Below are positions 16,996-25,030 of a stretch of 64,000 nt of DNA, piece by piece. Source of the DNA: Bacillota bacterium (GTDB taxonomy: Bacteria > Bacillota > Clostridia > Christensenellales > SZUA-584); contig JAEYLC010000032.1 of assembly GCA_023461435.1 (NCBI GenBank), positions 1 through 64,000 on the forward strand, written 5' to 3'. The notes under the pieces were generated by a model, which worked only from the letters and a program-made list of their open reading frames with translations, had not been told where the DNA came from and did not search any database. Every line of letters starts with the position of its first letter. Position 1 is the first letter of the stretch. The translations under genes were made by a program, and so were the position numbers.

Positions 16996-17406
16996 ATGAA
17001 AAAGTACGTTGTTTTCATTATCATGTGTCTGGTGGTTCTCGCGGGATGTGCGGCGGCGGCCGGATTGTTTGGCGGTTTGGGTTTTGAGTCGACCGTTGTG
17101 TCTTTGCGTATTGACGCAGGTGAAGAAAATGTGCTGTTTGACGGCGATGTGACGGTTGCGGGCAGCAATCCCACGGCGTATATGGCGCTCAAGACAGCCG
17201 CCGGCGAGAAAGGGCTGCCGCTTGAGATCAACGCGCAGGACACGCCGGACATCATGTTTTTAAACGGCATCGGCGGCATTGCGAGCGAAGACCCGAAATA
17301 CTGGATACTGCAGGTGAACGGCGAGAAGGCAGCGCAGGGGCTGGGCACAGAACCGGTTCGCAGCGGCGACAGGATCGAGTTTATCTATCAGAACCGGAAT
17401 ATTTAA
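16996..17406 (+). CDS. DUF4430-domain lipoprotein
   Basis: A 136-residue exported protein. The signal peptide MKKYVVFIIMCLVVLAGC ends in a lipobox (LAGC). The rest matches the DUF4430 / transcobalamin-C-like pattern: a Val-rich opening strand, then TAYMALKTAAGEKGLPLEI, an IGGIASEDPKYWILQVNGEKA core and a final SGDRIEFIYQ strand. Such domains occur in surface proteins, sometimes linked to cobalamin or other ligands; here the ligand is unknown. The start has GGGAGAG upstream and a terminator follows at 17458. Confidence 0.82.
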   Translation: MKKYVVFIIMCLVVLAGCAAAAGLFGGLGFESTVVSLRIDAGEENVLFDGDVTVAGSNPTAYMALKTAAGEKGLPLEINAQDTPDIMFLNGIGGIASEDPKYWILQVNGEKAAQGLGTEPVRSGDRIEFIYQNRNI

Positions 17407-17457
17407 AAGCAACCTCCTTATAATAGAATAATAAATTGTGGACCAATCTCCCCCATA

Positions 17458-17485
17458 GCAACCGGAACGGTTGCTTCTTTTTTTG
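17458..17485 (+). terminator. terminator of the DUF4430 gene
   Basis: Seven-bp stem GCAACCG/CGGTTGC with a GAA triloop (17458-17474), followed by a T-rich tract to 17485. Confidence 0.85.
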
Positions 17486-17491
17486 AGCAAG

Positions 17492-17520
17492 TTGTCTTTT
17501 GCCGGGCTCTGCGATACAAT
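17492..17520 (+). promoter_or_regulatory. promoter of the yfbR-like/SDR pair
   Basis: TTGTCT at 17492-17497, a 17-base spacer, and TACAAT at 17515-17520, upstream of the HD-domain gene. Confidence 0.7.
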
Positions 17521-17587
17521 AACAATAATTAGGAACCGACATTCTTAATTCTTAATCGCTAATTCTTAATTATTTATTGGAGCTGCC

Positions 17588-18166
17588 ATGTTTCATTTTT
17601 TCAGCTATATGGCGCGGATGAAGCACATCAAGCGCTGGGGTCTCATGCGCAACACGCGTGAGGAGAATATTCAGGAGCATTCGCTGCAGACCGCGATGAT
17701 CGCGCATGCGCTCGCGCTGATCAAAAACCGGATGTTCGGGGGCAATGTGAACGCGGAGCGCGTGCTTGCGCTTGCCGTGTACCACGAGGCGGGAGAGGTG
17801 ATCACGGGCGACCTTGCGACGCCGATCAAATATTTCAACCCCGAGATCAAAACGGCGTATAAGCAGATCGAGCGCGTGGCGGAGGAGAAGCTTGTGGACA
17901 TGCTCCCGGGTGAGCTCAAAAGCGATTACGAAGAGCTGATACTTCACCGCGAGGCGGAGCCCGAGCTTTACGCGATCGTGAAGGCGGCGGATAAGATATG
18001 CGCGTACTTAAAGTGCGTGGAGGAGCTGTCCGCGGGCAACAGCGAGTTTGTAAAGGCCAAAAAGTCGATCGAGAAAGCCCTTAAGCAGATGAACAGGCCC
18101 GAGGTGGATTACTTTATGAAAACGTTCGTGCCGAGCTTTGAGCTCACGCTCGACGAGATGGGCTGA
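17588..18166 (+). CDS. YfbR-like HD-domain 5'-deoxynucleotidase
   Basis: A 192-residue cytosolic metal-dependent phosphohydrolase of the HD superfamily. Relatives such as E. coli YfbR dephosphorylate deoxynucleoside 5'-monophosphates. The pattern EHSLQTAMIAHALA (about 30-43), YHEAGEVITGDLATPIKYF (65-83) and KAADKICAYLKCVEE matches YfbR closely. The central HD dipeptide, normally His-Asp, reads His66-Glu67, a conservative change at a metal ligand. GGAG lies 7 bases before the ATG. The SDR gene starts 1 base after its stop. Confidence 0.85.
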   Translation: MFHFFSYMARMKHIKRWGLMRNTREENIQEHSLQTAMIAHALALIKNRMFGGNVNAERVLALAVYHEAGEVITGDLATPIKYFNPEIKTAYKQIERVAEEKLVDMLPGELKSDYEELILHREAEPELYAIVKAADKICAYLKCVEELSAGNSEFVKAKKSIEKALKQMNRPEVDYFMKTFVPSFELTLDEMG

Positions 18167-18167
18167 T

Positions 18168-18899
18168 ATGGACACGGTGTTGATCACGGGCGCGGCGACG
18201 GGCATCGGCCGGGCCGCCGCCCTGCTGTTCGCTGCCGATGGGTATAACGTCGCGGTGCATTACAACAAGAGTGAGCAGGAAGCGCTTAAGCTGTGCGAGC
18301 AGATTGCCGCGCAGGGCGGGCGTGCCGACGCGGTGCGGGCGGATGTCGCCGACGCGGTGCAGGTGAACGCGATGGTGCGGCGCGTGACCGAGGTGTTCGG
18401 GCGCATCGATGTGCTCGTCAACAATGCGGGAATCGCGCAGACCAAGCTGTTTACCGATTTGACCGCGGACGACTGGGATACGATGTTCGGTGTGAACGTG
18501 AAAGGCGTGTTTCACTGCTGTCAGGCCGTGCTGCCCGGTATGATATCGCGCAAATCGGGCTGCATCGTCAATGTGTCGTCGATATGGGGGATGGTGGGCG
18601 CGTCGTGCGAAGCGCATTACAGCGCGGCCAAGGCCGCTGTGATCGGCCTTAGCAAGGCGCTCGCAAAGGAGCTGGGGCCGTCAAATATCCGCGTGAATTG
18701 TGTGGCGCCCGGCGTGATCGACACGCGCATGATCGATGGGCTCGACGGCGAAACGAGAGAAGCGCTCAGGGACGAAACACCGCTTTGCAGGCTGGGGACG
18801 CCGCAGGACGTCGCGCAGGCGATATTGTTTTTGGCTTCGAAGAAAGCGGGCTTTATCACGGGGCAGGTGTTAAGCCCCAATGGCGGGTTCGTGATATAA
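18168..18899 (+). CDS. SDR-family oxidoreductase, FabG-like
   Basis: A 243-residue NAD(P)-dependent short-chain dehydrogenase. It has the cofactor motif TGAATGIGRA (about 7-16), NNAG in VLVNNAGIAQ, the catalytic Ser in NVSSIWG and YxxxK in HYSAAKAAVIG. It looks most like 3-oxoacyl-ACP reductases, but nothing next to it belongs to fatty acid synthesis, so the substrate is open. It starts one base after the nucleotidase stop codon and is likely translationally coupled. Confidence 0.85.
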   Translation: MDTVLITGAATGIGRAAALLFAADGYNVAVHYNKSEQEALKLCEQIAAQGGRADAVRADVADAVQVNAMVRRVTEVFGRIDVLVNNAGIAQTKLFTDLTADDWDTMFGVNVKGVFHCCQAVLPGMISRKSGCIVNVSSIWGMVGASCEAHYSAAKAAVIGLSKALAKELGPSNIRVNCVAPGVIDTRMIDGLDGETREALRDETPLCRLGTPQDVAQAILFLASKKAGFITGQVLSPNGGFVI

Positions 18900-18921
18900 T
18901 TGAGTCAGCAAGATGTTCAGC

Positions 18922-19030
18922 CCGCTGAGAAATCCCAACTACTGCGTTGTTTTTCCGCTTGCTCCTCGAAGTAGCGCCGCTACATCTCGTCGTAATGCTC
19001 AAAACGCCTTGTATTTGGACTTTTCAGCGG
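18922..19030. mobile_element. MITE-like palindromic unit of 109 bp
   Basis: The ends form imperfect terminal inverted repeats: CCGCTGAGAAATCC at 18922-18935 and GGACTTTTCAGCGG at 19017-19030, 12 of 14 positions matching. The interior is also largely self-complementary, centred on GTAGCGCCGCTAC. It encodes no protein. It sits between the SDR gene and a convergent TetR gene and could fold into one long cruciform, so it may double as a terminator. Confidence 0.6.
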
Positions 19031-19096
19031 CCTTCTTATGTGCAATCCAGGTTACACAGATGCCGGATATTAGTCTCAGATAGAATAAGATAAGGT

Positions 19097-19732
19097 TTAT
19101 TCTTCATACAGCCCGCGCTTGATAATATTGATATATTTCATGATATCGTCCATCATATCCGTGTGAAACGACGCCAGCAGTTCATCGGGCGTCTTTTTTT
19201 TGAAATCCTCAATGCTGCGCTGATAGTAACCGTCGAGAAAGTCGATAATCAGATTGACCGCCGTTTCCCGCGTGATACCGTCGCGCAGCTTGGTTTCATC
19301 CATCGTCATCACAAAATCCTTGCGGGTATCCGAGAGAATCCTCCCGTATCGCGCCATCAGGTCTTCCTTGATGTCGGCGGGCAGATTCACATAAACGTCA
19401 TAGAGAATGTGGTACATTTCGGGTTCTTCAATGCCGATGCGCATTTTGATCAGCGCGTATTGCACAATCTGCTCAAAAAAGTCGCCCGAGAGCGTGACGG
19501 TATACGTGCTCATCTTTTGCATAAGATGGTTGATTGTATAATCCAGCACATAAAGGAACAGCTTTTTCTTGCTGTCAAAGTAGTGAAAAAGCAGTCCCTT
19601 GGATATGCCCGCCGCCTTGACGATGCGGTTTGTGGAGGCGTTTAAGTAACCGTGCTCTGCAAACTCCGTCAAGGCGGCGCTTAATATATTCTTTCGTTTG
19701 TCTTCGGGCAGTGCGGCCAATTTGTCGTTCAT
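19097..19732 (-). CDS. TetR-family transcriptional regulator
   Basis: A 211-residue one-component repressor. The N-terminal helix-turn-helix is clear (ILSAALTEFAEHGYLNASTNRIVKAAGISKGLLFHYFDSKKKLF, about 16-60); the C-terminal ligand domain is divergent as usual. It is the last gene of an operon with an ABC exporter, 4 bases after the permease gene. Two perfect 18-bp palindromes overlapping the operon promoter are its likely operators, so it should be autoregulatory and respond to a compound handled by the pump. Confidence 0.9.
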   Translation of the reverse strand: MNDKLAALPEDKRKNILSAALTEFAEHGYLNASTNRIVKAAGISKGLLFHYFDSKKKLFLYVLDYTINHLMQKMSTYTVTLSGDFFEQIVQYALIKMRIGIEEPEMYHILYDVYVNLPADIKEDLMARYGRILSDTRKDFVMTMDETKLRDGITRETAVNLIIDFLDGYYQRSIEDFKKKTPDELLASFHTDMMDDIMKYINIIKRGLYEE

Positions 19733-19736
19733 ATCT

Positions 19737-20534
19737 TCAGCATTTCAAGTCCCTTCGGTTGTATATTAGCAGAGAGAGTGCATATCCCGCAAGAGCCATG
19801 CCGAGGGGCAGTACGATATAGACCCAGCCGATGCTGCCGCTGTGCGCGATGTCGCGTGCGTCGAAATACTGAAACGGCGTGAAATACTTAAGAGCTTCAA
19901 GGCTGTCGTTTAAATTGACCACCATGCTTAAAACATACAGCAGCAGTACGGCGCCGATGGAGACCGACATTACGGTGCGTGTTTTGATGATGAACATCGA
20001 GAGCAGCATGCCGATGCCCATCATCATCAGCTGTGCGAGCAGCAGCGCAAGGCTTAGCAGCAGTACGGCGCCTAAATTTATCGGGGCGGAATCGACGGCG
20101 GCAAGCACGGCGCAGGCGCTGCCCGTATACACCGCAAAGAATACAGCCGCATAGGCAAGCCCCGAGAGGAACTTCGTCGTCACGATGGACGAGCGTGAAA
20201 GCGGCTTTGCGTAGAGAAAATTGATCGTGCCCGCGTCTTCCTCGCGTGAGAGCAGTCCGGCTCCGAATATCATGAACTGTATCATCGCGGCGAGCAGGAT
20301 ATACTGAAACATATACGCGTAGTAATCGAGCCCCACGGTGAAATCGAGGCTGTCGAAGCTGAACATCTTGAGCATTTCAGGCGAGAAGCCCGAGAGCATC
20401 TGGTCAAGGCTGCTGCCCTGCTCCGCGAAGGACGGATACATCGCCATGAACATGCCTAAGATTGTGATGATGCACAGTGTCCATATCAAAAAGGATTTGC
20501 AATTGCCTTTGAGTTCTCTTAAAAACAGCGTCAT
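19737..20534 (-). CDS. ABC-2-type exporter permease
   Basis: A 265-residue integral membrane protein with about six membrane segments. The region LLSREEDAGTINFLYAKPLSRSSIVTTKFL is the typical cytoplasmic coupling segment of ABC-2 permeases (NosY/CcmB-like). It starts 2 bases after the ATPase gene ends, indicating one complex. Drug, antimicrobial peptide or lipid export are possible; the substrate cannot be inferred. Confidence 0.88.
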   Translation of the reverse strand: MTLFLRELKGNCKSFLIWTLCIITILGMFMAMYPSFAEQGSSLDQMLSGFSPEMLKMFSFDSLDFTVGLDYYAYMFQYILLAAMIQFMIFGAGLLSREEDAGTINFLYAKPLSRSSIVTTKFLSGLAYAAVFFAVYTGSACAVLAAVDSAPINLGAVLLLSLALLLAQLMMMGIGMLLSMFIIKTRTVMSVSIGAVLLLYVLSMVVNLNDSLEALKYFTPFQYFDARDIAHSGSIGWVYIVLPLGMALAGYALSLLIYNRRDLKC

Positions 20535-20536
20535 GG

Positions 20537-21409
20537 TTATTTGTCTCCTTCCGTGTAATATGTCATGAAGATATCCTCCAGCGGCGGGTCTTCGATGAGA
20601 ATAGATGTGACATGGCGGGCGGCGAGCGCTTTAAGCAGCACGTCTGCCGAGCCTCTATACAAAAACTCGATCGTACCGTTCTGCCGCTTGATCTCCTGCG
20701 CACCGGACAGTGAGAAATCTCCGTCCAGCGAGGCTTTCACGCGCTTGTACTGCGTGCCGGTAAGCTCCTCCATGGTCAGCGTGCTGATCAGGCGGCCCTC
20801 ACGTATGATGCCCACACGGCTGCAGACGCGCTCCACCTCGCTTAATACATGCGATGAGAAAAAGACGGTTGTGCCCAGTCTGTTGGCTTCTTTAATAAGG
20901 CCGAAGAACTCGTGCTGCACGAGCGGGTCGAGCCCGGATGTCGGCTCATCCATGATGAGAAGCTTTGGCCTGTGCAGCATCGCCTGCACGATGGCGACCT
21001 TCTTTTTGTTGCCAGTGGAAAGCTCACTGATTTTGCGCGCGGGGTTCAAATCGAGCGCGCCGCAAAGCTTATCCGCATAAGCCTTATGGTTACCGGGGTA
21101 GTATCTCGACGAGTAGTCGATGAGCTCACAGACTTTCATGCCATCGTAATAGTTGACCTCGGCGGGGATATAGCCGATATCCTTTTTGATCGCCGCGGAC
21201 TGCCCCGCGCAGTCAAGCCCGAATACGCGGCAGCTGCCCGCTGTCGGGCGGATGAAATCGAGCAGCAGCTTGATCGTCGTCGATTTGCCCGCGCCGTTCG
21301 GGCCGATGAAGCCGTACACCTCGCCTTCGTTCACGCTTAAGTCAAGGCCGGTGATGCCGCGGTTTTTTCCATAGGTTTTTGTCAGCTGCTGTGCAGATAT
21401 GACATTCAT
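20537..21409 (-). CDS. ABC exporter ATP-binding protein
   Basis: A 290-residue ATPase with Walker A GPNGAGKST (about 36-44), signature LSTGNKKKVAI (a variant of LSGGQ), Walker B LLIMDEPTSGLDP and switch His in FFSSHVLSEVERV. The C-terminal extension of about 70 residues is typical of CcmA/NatA-type ATPases. First gene of the exporter/TetR operon; AAAGGAG lies 6 bases before the ATG (complement of 21407-21409). Confidence 0.92.
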   Translation of the reverse strand: MNVISAQQLTKTYGKNRGITGLDLSVNEGEVYGFIGPNGAGKSTTIKLLLDFIRPTAGSCRVFGLDCAGQSAAIKKDIGYIPAEVNYYDGMKVCELIDYSSRYYPGNHKAYADKLCGALDLNPARKISELSTGNKKKVAIVQAMLHRPKLLIMDEPTSGLDPLVQHEFFGLIKEANRLGTTVFFSSHVLSEVERVCSRVGIIREGRLISTLTMEELTGTQYKRVKASLDGDFSLSGAQEIKRQNGTIEFLYRGSADVLLKALAARHVTSILIEDPPLEDIFMTYYTEGDK

Positions 21410-21426
21410 TTTTATGCTCCTTTTTT

Positions 21427-21480
21427 GTTGACCACCCGGTCAACAATTGCATTGTAGCATATATTGACCACGTGGTCAAT
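21427..21480 (-). promoter_or_regulatory. promoter and twin operators of the ABC/TetR operon
   Basis: Two palindromes, GTTGACCACCCGGTCAAC (21427-21444; all paired but the central two bases) and the perfect ATTGACCACGTGGTCAAT (21463-21480), share TTGACCAC..GGTCAA and are centred 36 bp apart. On the minus strand they bracket a promoter: TTGACC (complement of 21474-21479), 17 bases, TACAAT (complement of 21451-21456). One operator therefore covers the -35 and the other the start of transcription, a classic TetR repression layout. Confidence 0.88.
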
Positions 21481-21522
21481 AGGACATTTGAAAAAGTGTA
21501 CTCACTAAGTTCCAAAATATTC

Positions 21523-21578
21523 TTGACATCGGGCGTTCTGTCGTCTATATTAAAGACAATGAAACGCTAAATTTAGCG
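21523..21578 (+). promoter_or_regulatory. promoter and operator of the BlaI/BlaR1-like operon
   Basis: TTGACA at 21523-21528, a 17-base spacer and TATATT at 21546-21551. A perfect 14-bp palindrome CGCTAAATTTAGCG at 21565-21578 lies just past the expected start point, where a BlaI-type repressor would be expected to bind. The sequence differs from the TACA/TGTA operators of staphylococcal BlaI/MecI. Confidence 0.75.
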
Positions 21579-21591
21579 ATAGAGGTATATC

Positions 21592-22002
21592 ATGAAAAAA
21601 AGAGCAGTCAAGCTGACTGATACGGACTGGATACTGTTAAACGCGCTTTGGGACAAGCCGCCTCAGATGATGGGTCAGATCGTACAGACAATAAGAAGTT
21701 CACATGACGATGTGAAATGGAGCTATAAAACATTTTACACCTACCTCAATAATCTTTGCGGCAAAGGCCTTGCGTCGTTTGAAATCTGCAACGTTAAAGC
21801 GGACAGGCTTTACTCCGCGAATTTGACGCGTGAACAGGCGATGAAAATGGAAAGCGAAAGCTTGCTGTCGCATATGGAAGGCACCTCGTTATCCAAGTTT
21901 TTTGCCGCGATGGCCACAAGCGGACAGCTCACAACTCAGGAGCAGCAACACTTAAAGGAGTTCGTTGACAGGCTGGAGAGTGAAGTAAGGCAGGAGAATT
22001 GA
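21592..22002 (+). CDS. BlaI/MecI-family repressor
   Basis: A 136-residue winged-helix repressor. The N-terminal DNA-binding domain (about 6-78) shows the family pattern LTDTDWILLNALWDKPPQMMGQI and KWSYKTFYTYLNNLCGKGL. The C-terminal part carries the dimerisation region that is cleaved on induction in characterised members. It is followed one base later by the BlaR1-like gene. The probable operator is the palindrome at 21565-21578. Confidence 0.9.
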   Translation: MKKRAVKLTDTDWILLNALWDKPPQMMGQIVQTIRSSHDDVKWSYKTFYTYLNNLCGKGLASFEICNVKADRLYSANLTREQAMKMESESLLSHMEGTSLSKFFAAMATSGQLTTQEQQHLKEFVDRLESEVRQEN

Positions 22003-22003
22003 T

Positions 22004-24649
22004 ATGGCGCAGGAGATTGTGACGCTGCTCGCCAGCAACACGGCGATATTCGCCGGTTTGTTCGCCGCCGTCTGGCTCGTGAAAACGGCGCTTAAAAAGC
22101 AGCTGAACGCGAGGCTGCAATACATGCTGTGGGCCATTGTGGTGCTGAGGCTGCTGGTCCCTTTCAGCTTCACAACGCAATGGAGCCCTTTTCTGCCCGC
22201 CCAGCCCGCCGGTTTGACATTGCCCGCCGTTTCGGAGCAGGCGGATTTACATGAAGAAGCGGCGGCGGGGTTACCGCCTCAAGTGACGGCCCCTCAGACT
22301 GACCCGGTTAACCAAGCCAAGCAAACAATGCAGTACGATCAGGCGGCAGAGCCTCAAAAGGGTTTAGGCGCTGTTCCAAGAACACAAGCAAGTGCCCCGG
22401 TCCGCATTGATTGGATGGTACTGATCGTATTCACGTGGCTGGCTGGCGCTTTGGTTATCAGTATACGGTTTTCTTATCGGTCAAGGCAGCTTAAGAAAAC
22501 GGTGATGAGAAGCCGGACGGGAACGGCACCTGAGTGGATGCGTGATATGTTTGATAAATGCAAGGATGACATTGGCCTTAAGAGGCGGGTTCGTATTGCG
22601 ATACAGAGCGGGATGCCGGTGCCTGCGGTCATGGGTGTGTTCCGGCCTGTTCTGCTGGTGCCCGAAGGGCTTGTTAAAGAGGGAAACACCGAGAGAGTGC
22701 GGCACGTTTTCATGCACGAGCTCATGCATTGCAGACGACAGGATCTTGCGGTATTGTGGCTGCTCAATGCGCTTTGCGCCGTTTACTGGTTCAACCCGCT
22801 GGTCTGGCTCTGCGGCAAGCTGATCCGCCGCGACATGGAGGCGGCCTGCGACGATATGGTGGTCAAAAAGCTCGGGACGTTCCACCGCCAAAGCTATATT
22901 GAAACGATACTGCATTTTTCGGGCAAAAACGAATTTGCTAACGCTCAGGCTGCGATGAGCCTCAATGACGGCTGCATGAGGATGCGGGCCAGAATAAGGA
23001 GCATGTATATGAAACAGACCACGAAACGTGTGAAGGCAACGGTGTGGGTGCTCGCGGTGCTGATGCTGTTTGCCGCGTTTACCGCAGGTTGTCAGCCCAC
23101 GCCCGAAAAAGTCATTGTACAGTCCAAGGACAACGAGAGCGTGTCGGAGGCGATCGCGCAGAGCAGCGGTGAAACCGCCGAGATCCACATGTTCGCCGCT
23201 CCGGCGGCCTGGCAGGACGAAGCGCGTGACGAAGCCAAAAGCATCGATATTACGATTGACGCAGACGTGATTGTGCCGGTGGATACGTGGGGAATTTATG
23301 AGCTGAAGCCCCAAGCCATCACGAAAGAGGATGCGCAAAAGATGCTCAAAGCGATTGTGGGCGACGCGCCGGTATACGGAGAGCTGACGCTCCAAAGCAA
23401 GGACGAGCTGATCGAGCAGATCGGAAGATACAAGAAGCAAAAATCAGAATTTGAAGAGATGTATGCAAGCGGCGGCTCGGATGGGGGAGCACAGCCTGTA
23501 CAAGGAGTGGCGGTCCCCGCCCCGACGCCGCCTCCGGACGGACATGGCATCAGTCAGCTTTCAAAAGAGGATATCCAGTTGAATATTGAGATGTTCGCGC
23601 AGATGATCGCGGAAGCGGAAACCAAGCTCAAAACCGCGCCGGACGACAGTACCGTTGTTCGTAATCCTTTGAGTCTTGACGTGATGTTTGACAAGACTGC
23701 CACATATGAACAGGCGGATTTAAGCGGCATGACGCTGACCGCAAACGGCGACAACAGAAGCGTAAGTGTAGACGGTATTGCGGATATCGGCAAAGCCACG
23801 CCGGCCGATATCTATATCTATTATGGGAGCGGAAGCTTCGGAGAAAACTTAATTATCAATTTCATCAATTATGGCGATACCGAACAGGGCTTTTTTGAAG
23901 GAGAGAAGTATACCGGGCAGGAGCTTTTCAAATGCGATATCGGCGTCGACGAAGCGGCGGAATTGGCAAGAGAGAGAATGCGGGAGATGGGCTTTGACTA
24001 TCTCGATATCGCCAGCACGCAGGTATGTGAGATGCTGGACCGCAAGCGCATGGAGAACGACCGGTTTCCGCAGTGCTTCGAATTCACATTTACGCGCGAG
24101 CTGGACGGCGCAATGACGACGTTTGCCCGCGGGGACGGCACGATGACGCAGGAGGAAATGGATGAAATGTCGAACGCCGAATATACGCCCATATGGAGGC
24201 CGGGCGAAATCACGGTGTACGTTGACGACAGCGGCATTATCGGGATAAATGTAAACGCGTCAAAATCAGAGGTGAACAGGCAGGCTTTTGGGATTGAGCT
24301 CAAAGAATTTTCGGACATCATGGATATATTCAAACAACAGGTGTTTATAAAGAATGCTTACAGCGGCCCCGGCTCGTCCGATCAGATTGCGCGCAGGGAG
24401 ATCCGCGTCGGCGAGATCCGTCTTGGCTATATGCCCGTGCCATGGAAGGATCATGCTGGGCAGATCATATTCACGCCCGTCTGGGACTTCTTCGGTGAAG
24501 AGGTCGTCACGTTTAAGGATGGCATCAGCGGTGATTTGGGTGAAGCGCTCGATGAAAACAATCAGCTGGCGAATGACCTCGGCATCAGTTCGCTGCTCAC
24601 GATCAACGCGCTCGACGGCACGATCATCGACAGGGATATCGGCGCGTGA
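22004..24649 (+). CDS. BlaR1-like M56 metallopeptidase with large unassigned C-terminal domain
   Basis: An 881-residue membrane signal transducer. N-terminal membrane segments (about 8-28, 40-56, 136-156) surround a cytoplasmic zinc metallopeptidase with HELMH (238-242) and a downstream EAACDD segment. A fourth membrane segment follows (about 345-363). In known systems this protease, when activated, triggers cleavage of the BlaI partner. The C-terminal ~510 residues should be outside the cell. They show no penicillin-binding SxxK/SxN/KTG set that I can find, and contain acidic and Gln/Pro-rich stretches plus repeated beta-type segments, so the signal sensed is probably not a beta-lactam. No beta-lactamase gene is nearby. 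Confidence 0.88.
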   Translation: MAQEIVTLLASNTAIFAGLFAAVWLVKTALKKQLNARLQYMLWAIVVLRLLVPFSFTTQWSPFLPAQPAGLTLPAVSEQADLHEEAAAGLPPQVTAPQTDPVNQAKQTMQYDQAAEPQKGLGAVPRTQASAPVRIDWMVLIVFTWLAGALVISIRFSYRSRQLKKTVMRSRTGTAPEWMRDMFDKCKDDIGLKRRVRIAIQSGMPVPAVMGVFRPVLLVPEGLVKEGNTERVRHVFMHELMHCRRQDLAVLWLLNALCAVYWFNPLVWLCGKLIRRDMEAACDDMVVKKLGTFHRQSYIETILHFSGKNEFANAQAAMSLNDGCMRMRARIRSMYMKQTTKRVKATVWVLAVLMLFAAFTAGCQPTPEKVIVQSKDNESVSEAIAQSSGETAEIHMFAAPAAWQDEARDEAKSIDITIDADVIVPVDTWGIYELKPQAITKEDAQKMLKAIVGDAPVYGELTLQSKDELIEQIGRYKKQKSEFEEMYASGGSDGGAQPVQGVAVPAPTPPPDGHGISQLSKEDIQLNIEMFAQMIAEAETKLKTAPDDSTVVRNPLSLDVMFDKTATYEQADLSGMTLTANGDNRSVSVDGIADIGKATPADIYIYYGSGSFGENLIINFINYGDTEQGFFEGEKYTGQELFKCDIGVDEAAELARERMREMGFDYLDIASTQVCEMLDRKRMENDRFPQCFEFTFTRELDGAMTTFARGDGTMTQEEMDEMSNAEYTPIWRPGEITVYVDDSGIIGINVNASKSEVNRQAFGIELKEFSDIMDIFKQQVFIKNAYSGPGSSDQIARREIRVGEIRLGYMPVPWKDHAGQIIFTPVWDFFGEEVVTFKDGISGDLGEALDENNQLANDLGISSLLTINALDGTIIDRDIGA

Positions 24650-24659
24650 CGGGTATTTC

Positions 24660-25028
24660 TCAAGTGCAGGGTGTGCCCTGATGAAAAACGAGCTTCCAGG
24701 CTCCGTCTGTTTCGCGCCAGACGGAGCTGCGCAGCGAGCGGCCTGATTGGCCGCTTTTTTCGTCACGCTTTATGCATGTATATGTGGCGAGCACGCAGCT
24801 TTCAGACAGCGGCTTTACGCAAAAACCGCCGATCTCCACGTGAATATGCGGCGGGAAGCAGGAGAACGTATCACCTTCGCTGTAGGTGTAAACCGTGCCT
24901 GAGCTGCCGAATTCAAAAAAACCCGGAGAGAGAATCTCGCCGAGCTTTTGCGCCGATCCGCGAACCTCGCCGAGCAGCAGCTGGTTTTCCAGATATAAAA
25001 GATGATCCTCGAGCTGATTAATGGTCAT
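24660..25028 (-). CDS. NTF2/SnoaL-like protein (DUF4440 type)
   Basis: A 122-residue cytosolic protein with a helical start (MTINQLEDHLLYLENQLL) and a cone-shaped beta sheet pattern ending in WRETDGAWKLVFHQGTP, typical of DUF4440/SnoaL-like proteins. Its biochemical role is unknown. It starts 2 bases after the sigH stop codon and is probably co-transcribed. Convergent with the BlaR1-like gene, 10 bases apart. Confidence 0.78.
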   Translation of the reverse strand: MTINQLEDHLLYLENQLLLGEVRGSAQKLGEILSPGFFEFGSSGTVYTYSEGDTFSCFPPHIHVEIGGFCVKPLSESCVLATYTCIKRDEKSGQSGRSLRSSVWRETDGAWKLVFHQGTPCT

Positions 25029-25030
25029 GA

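Noticed and set aside
22481..23440. Large minus-strand open frame inside the BlaR1-like gene
   Set aside because: Antisense shadow; the plus strand encodes the HELMH protease.
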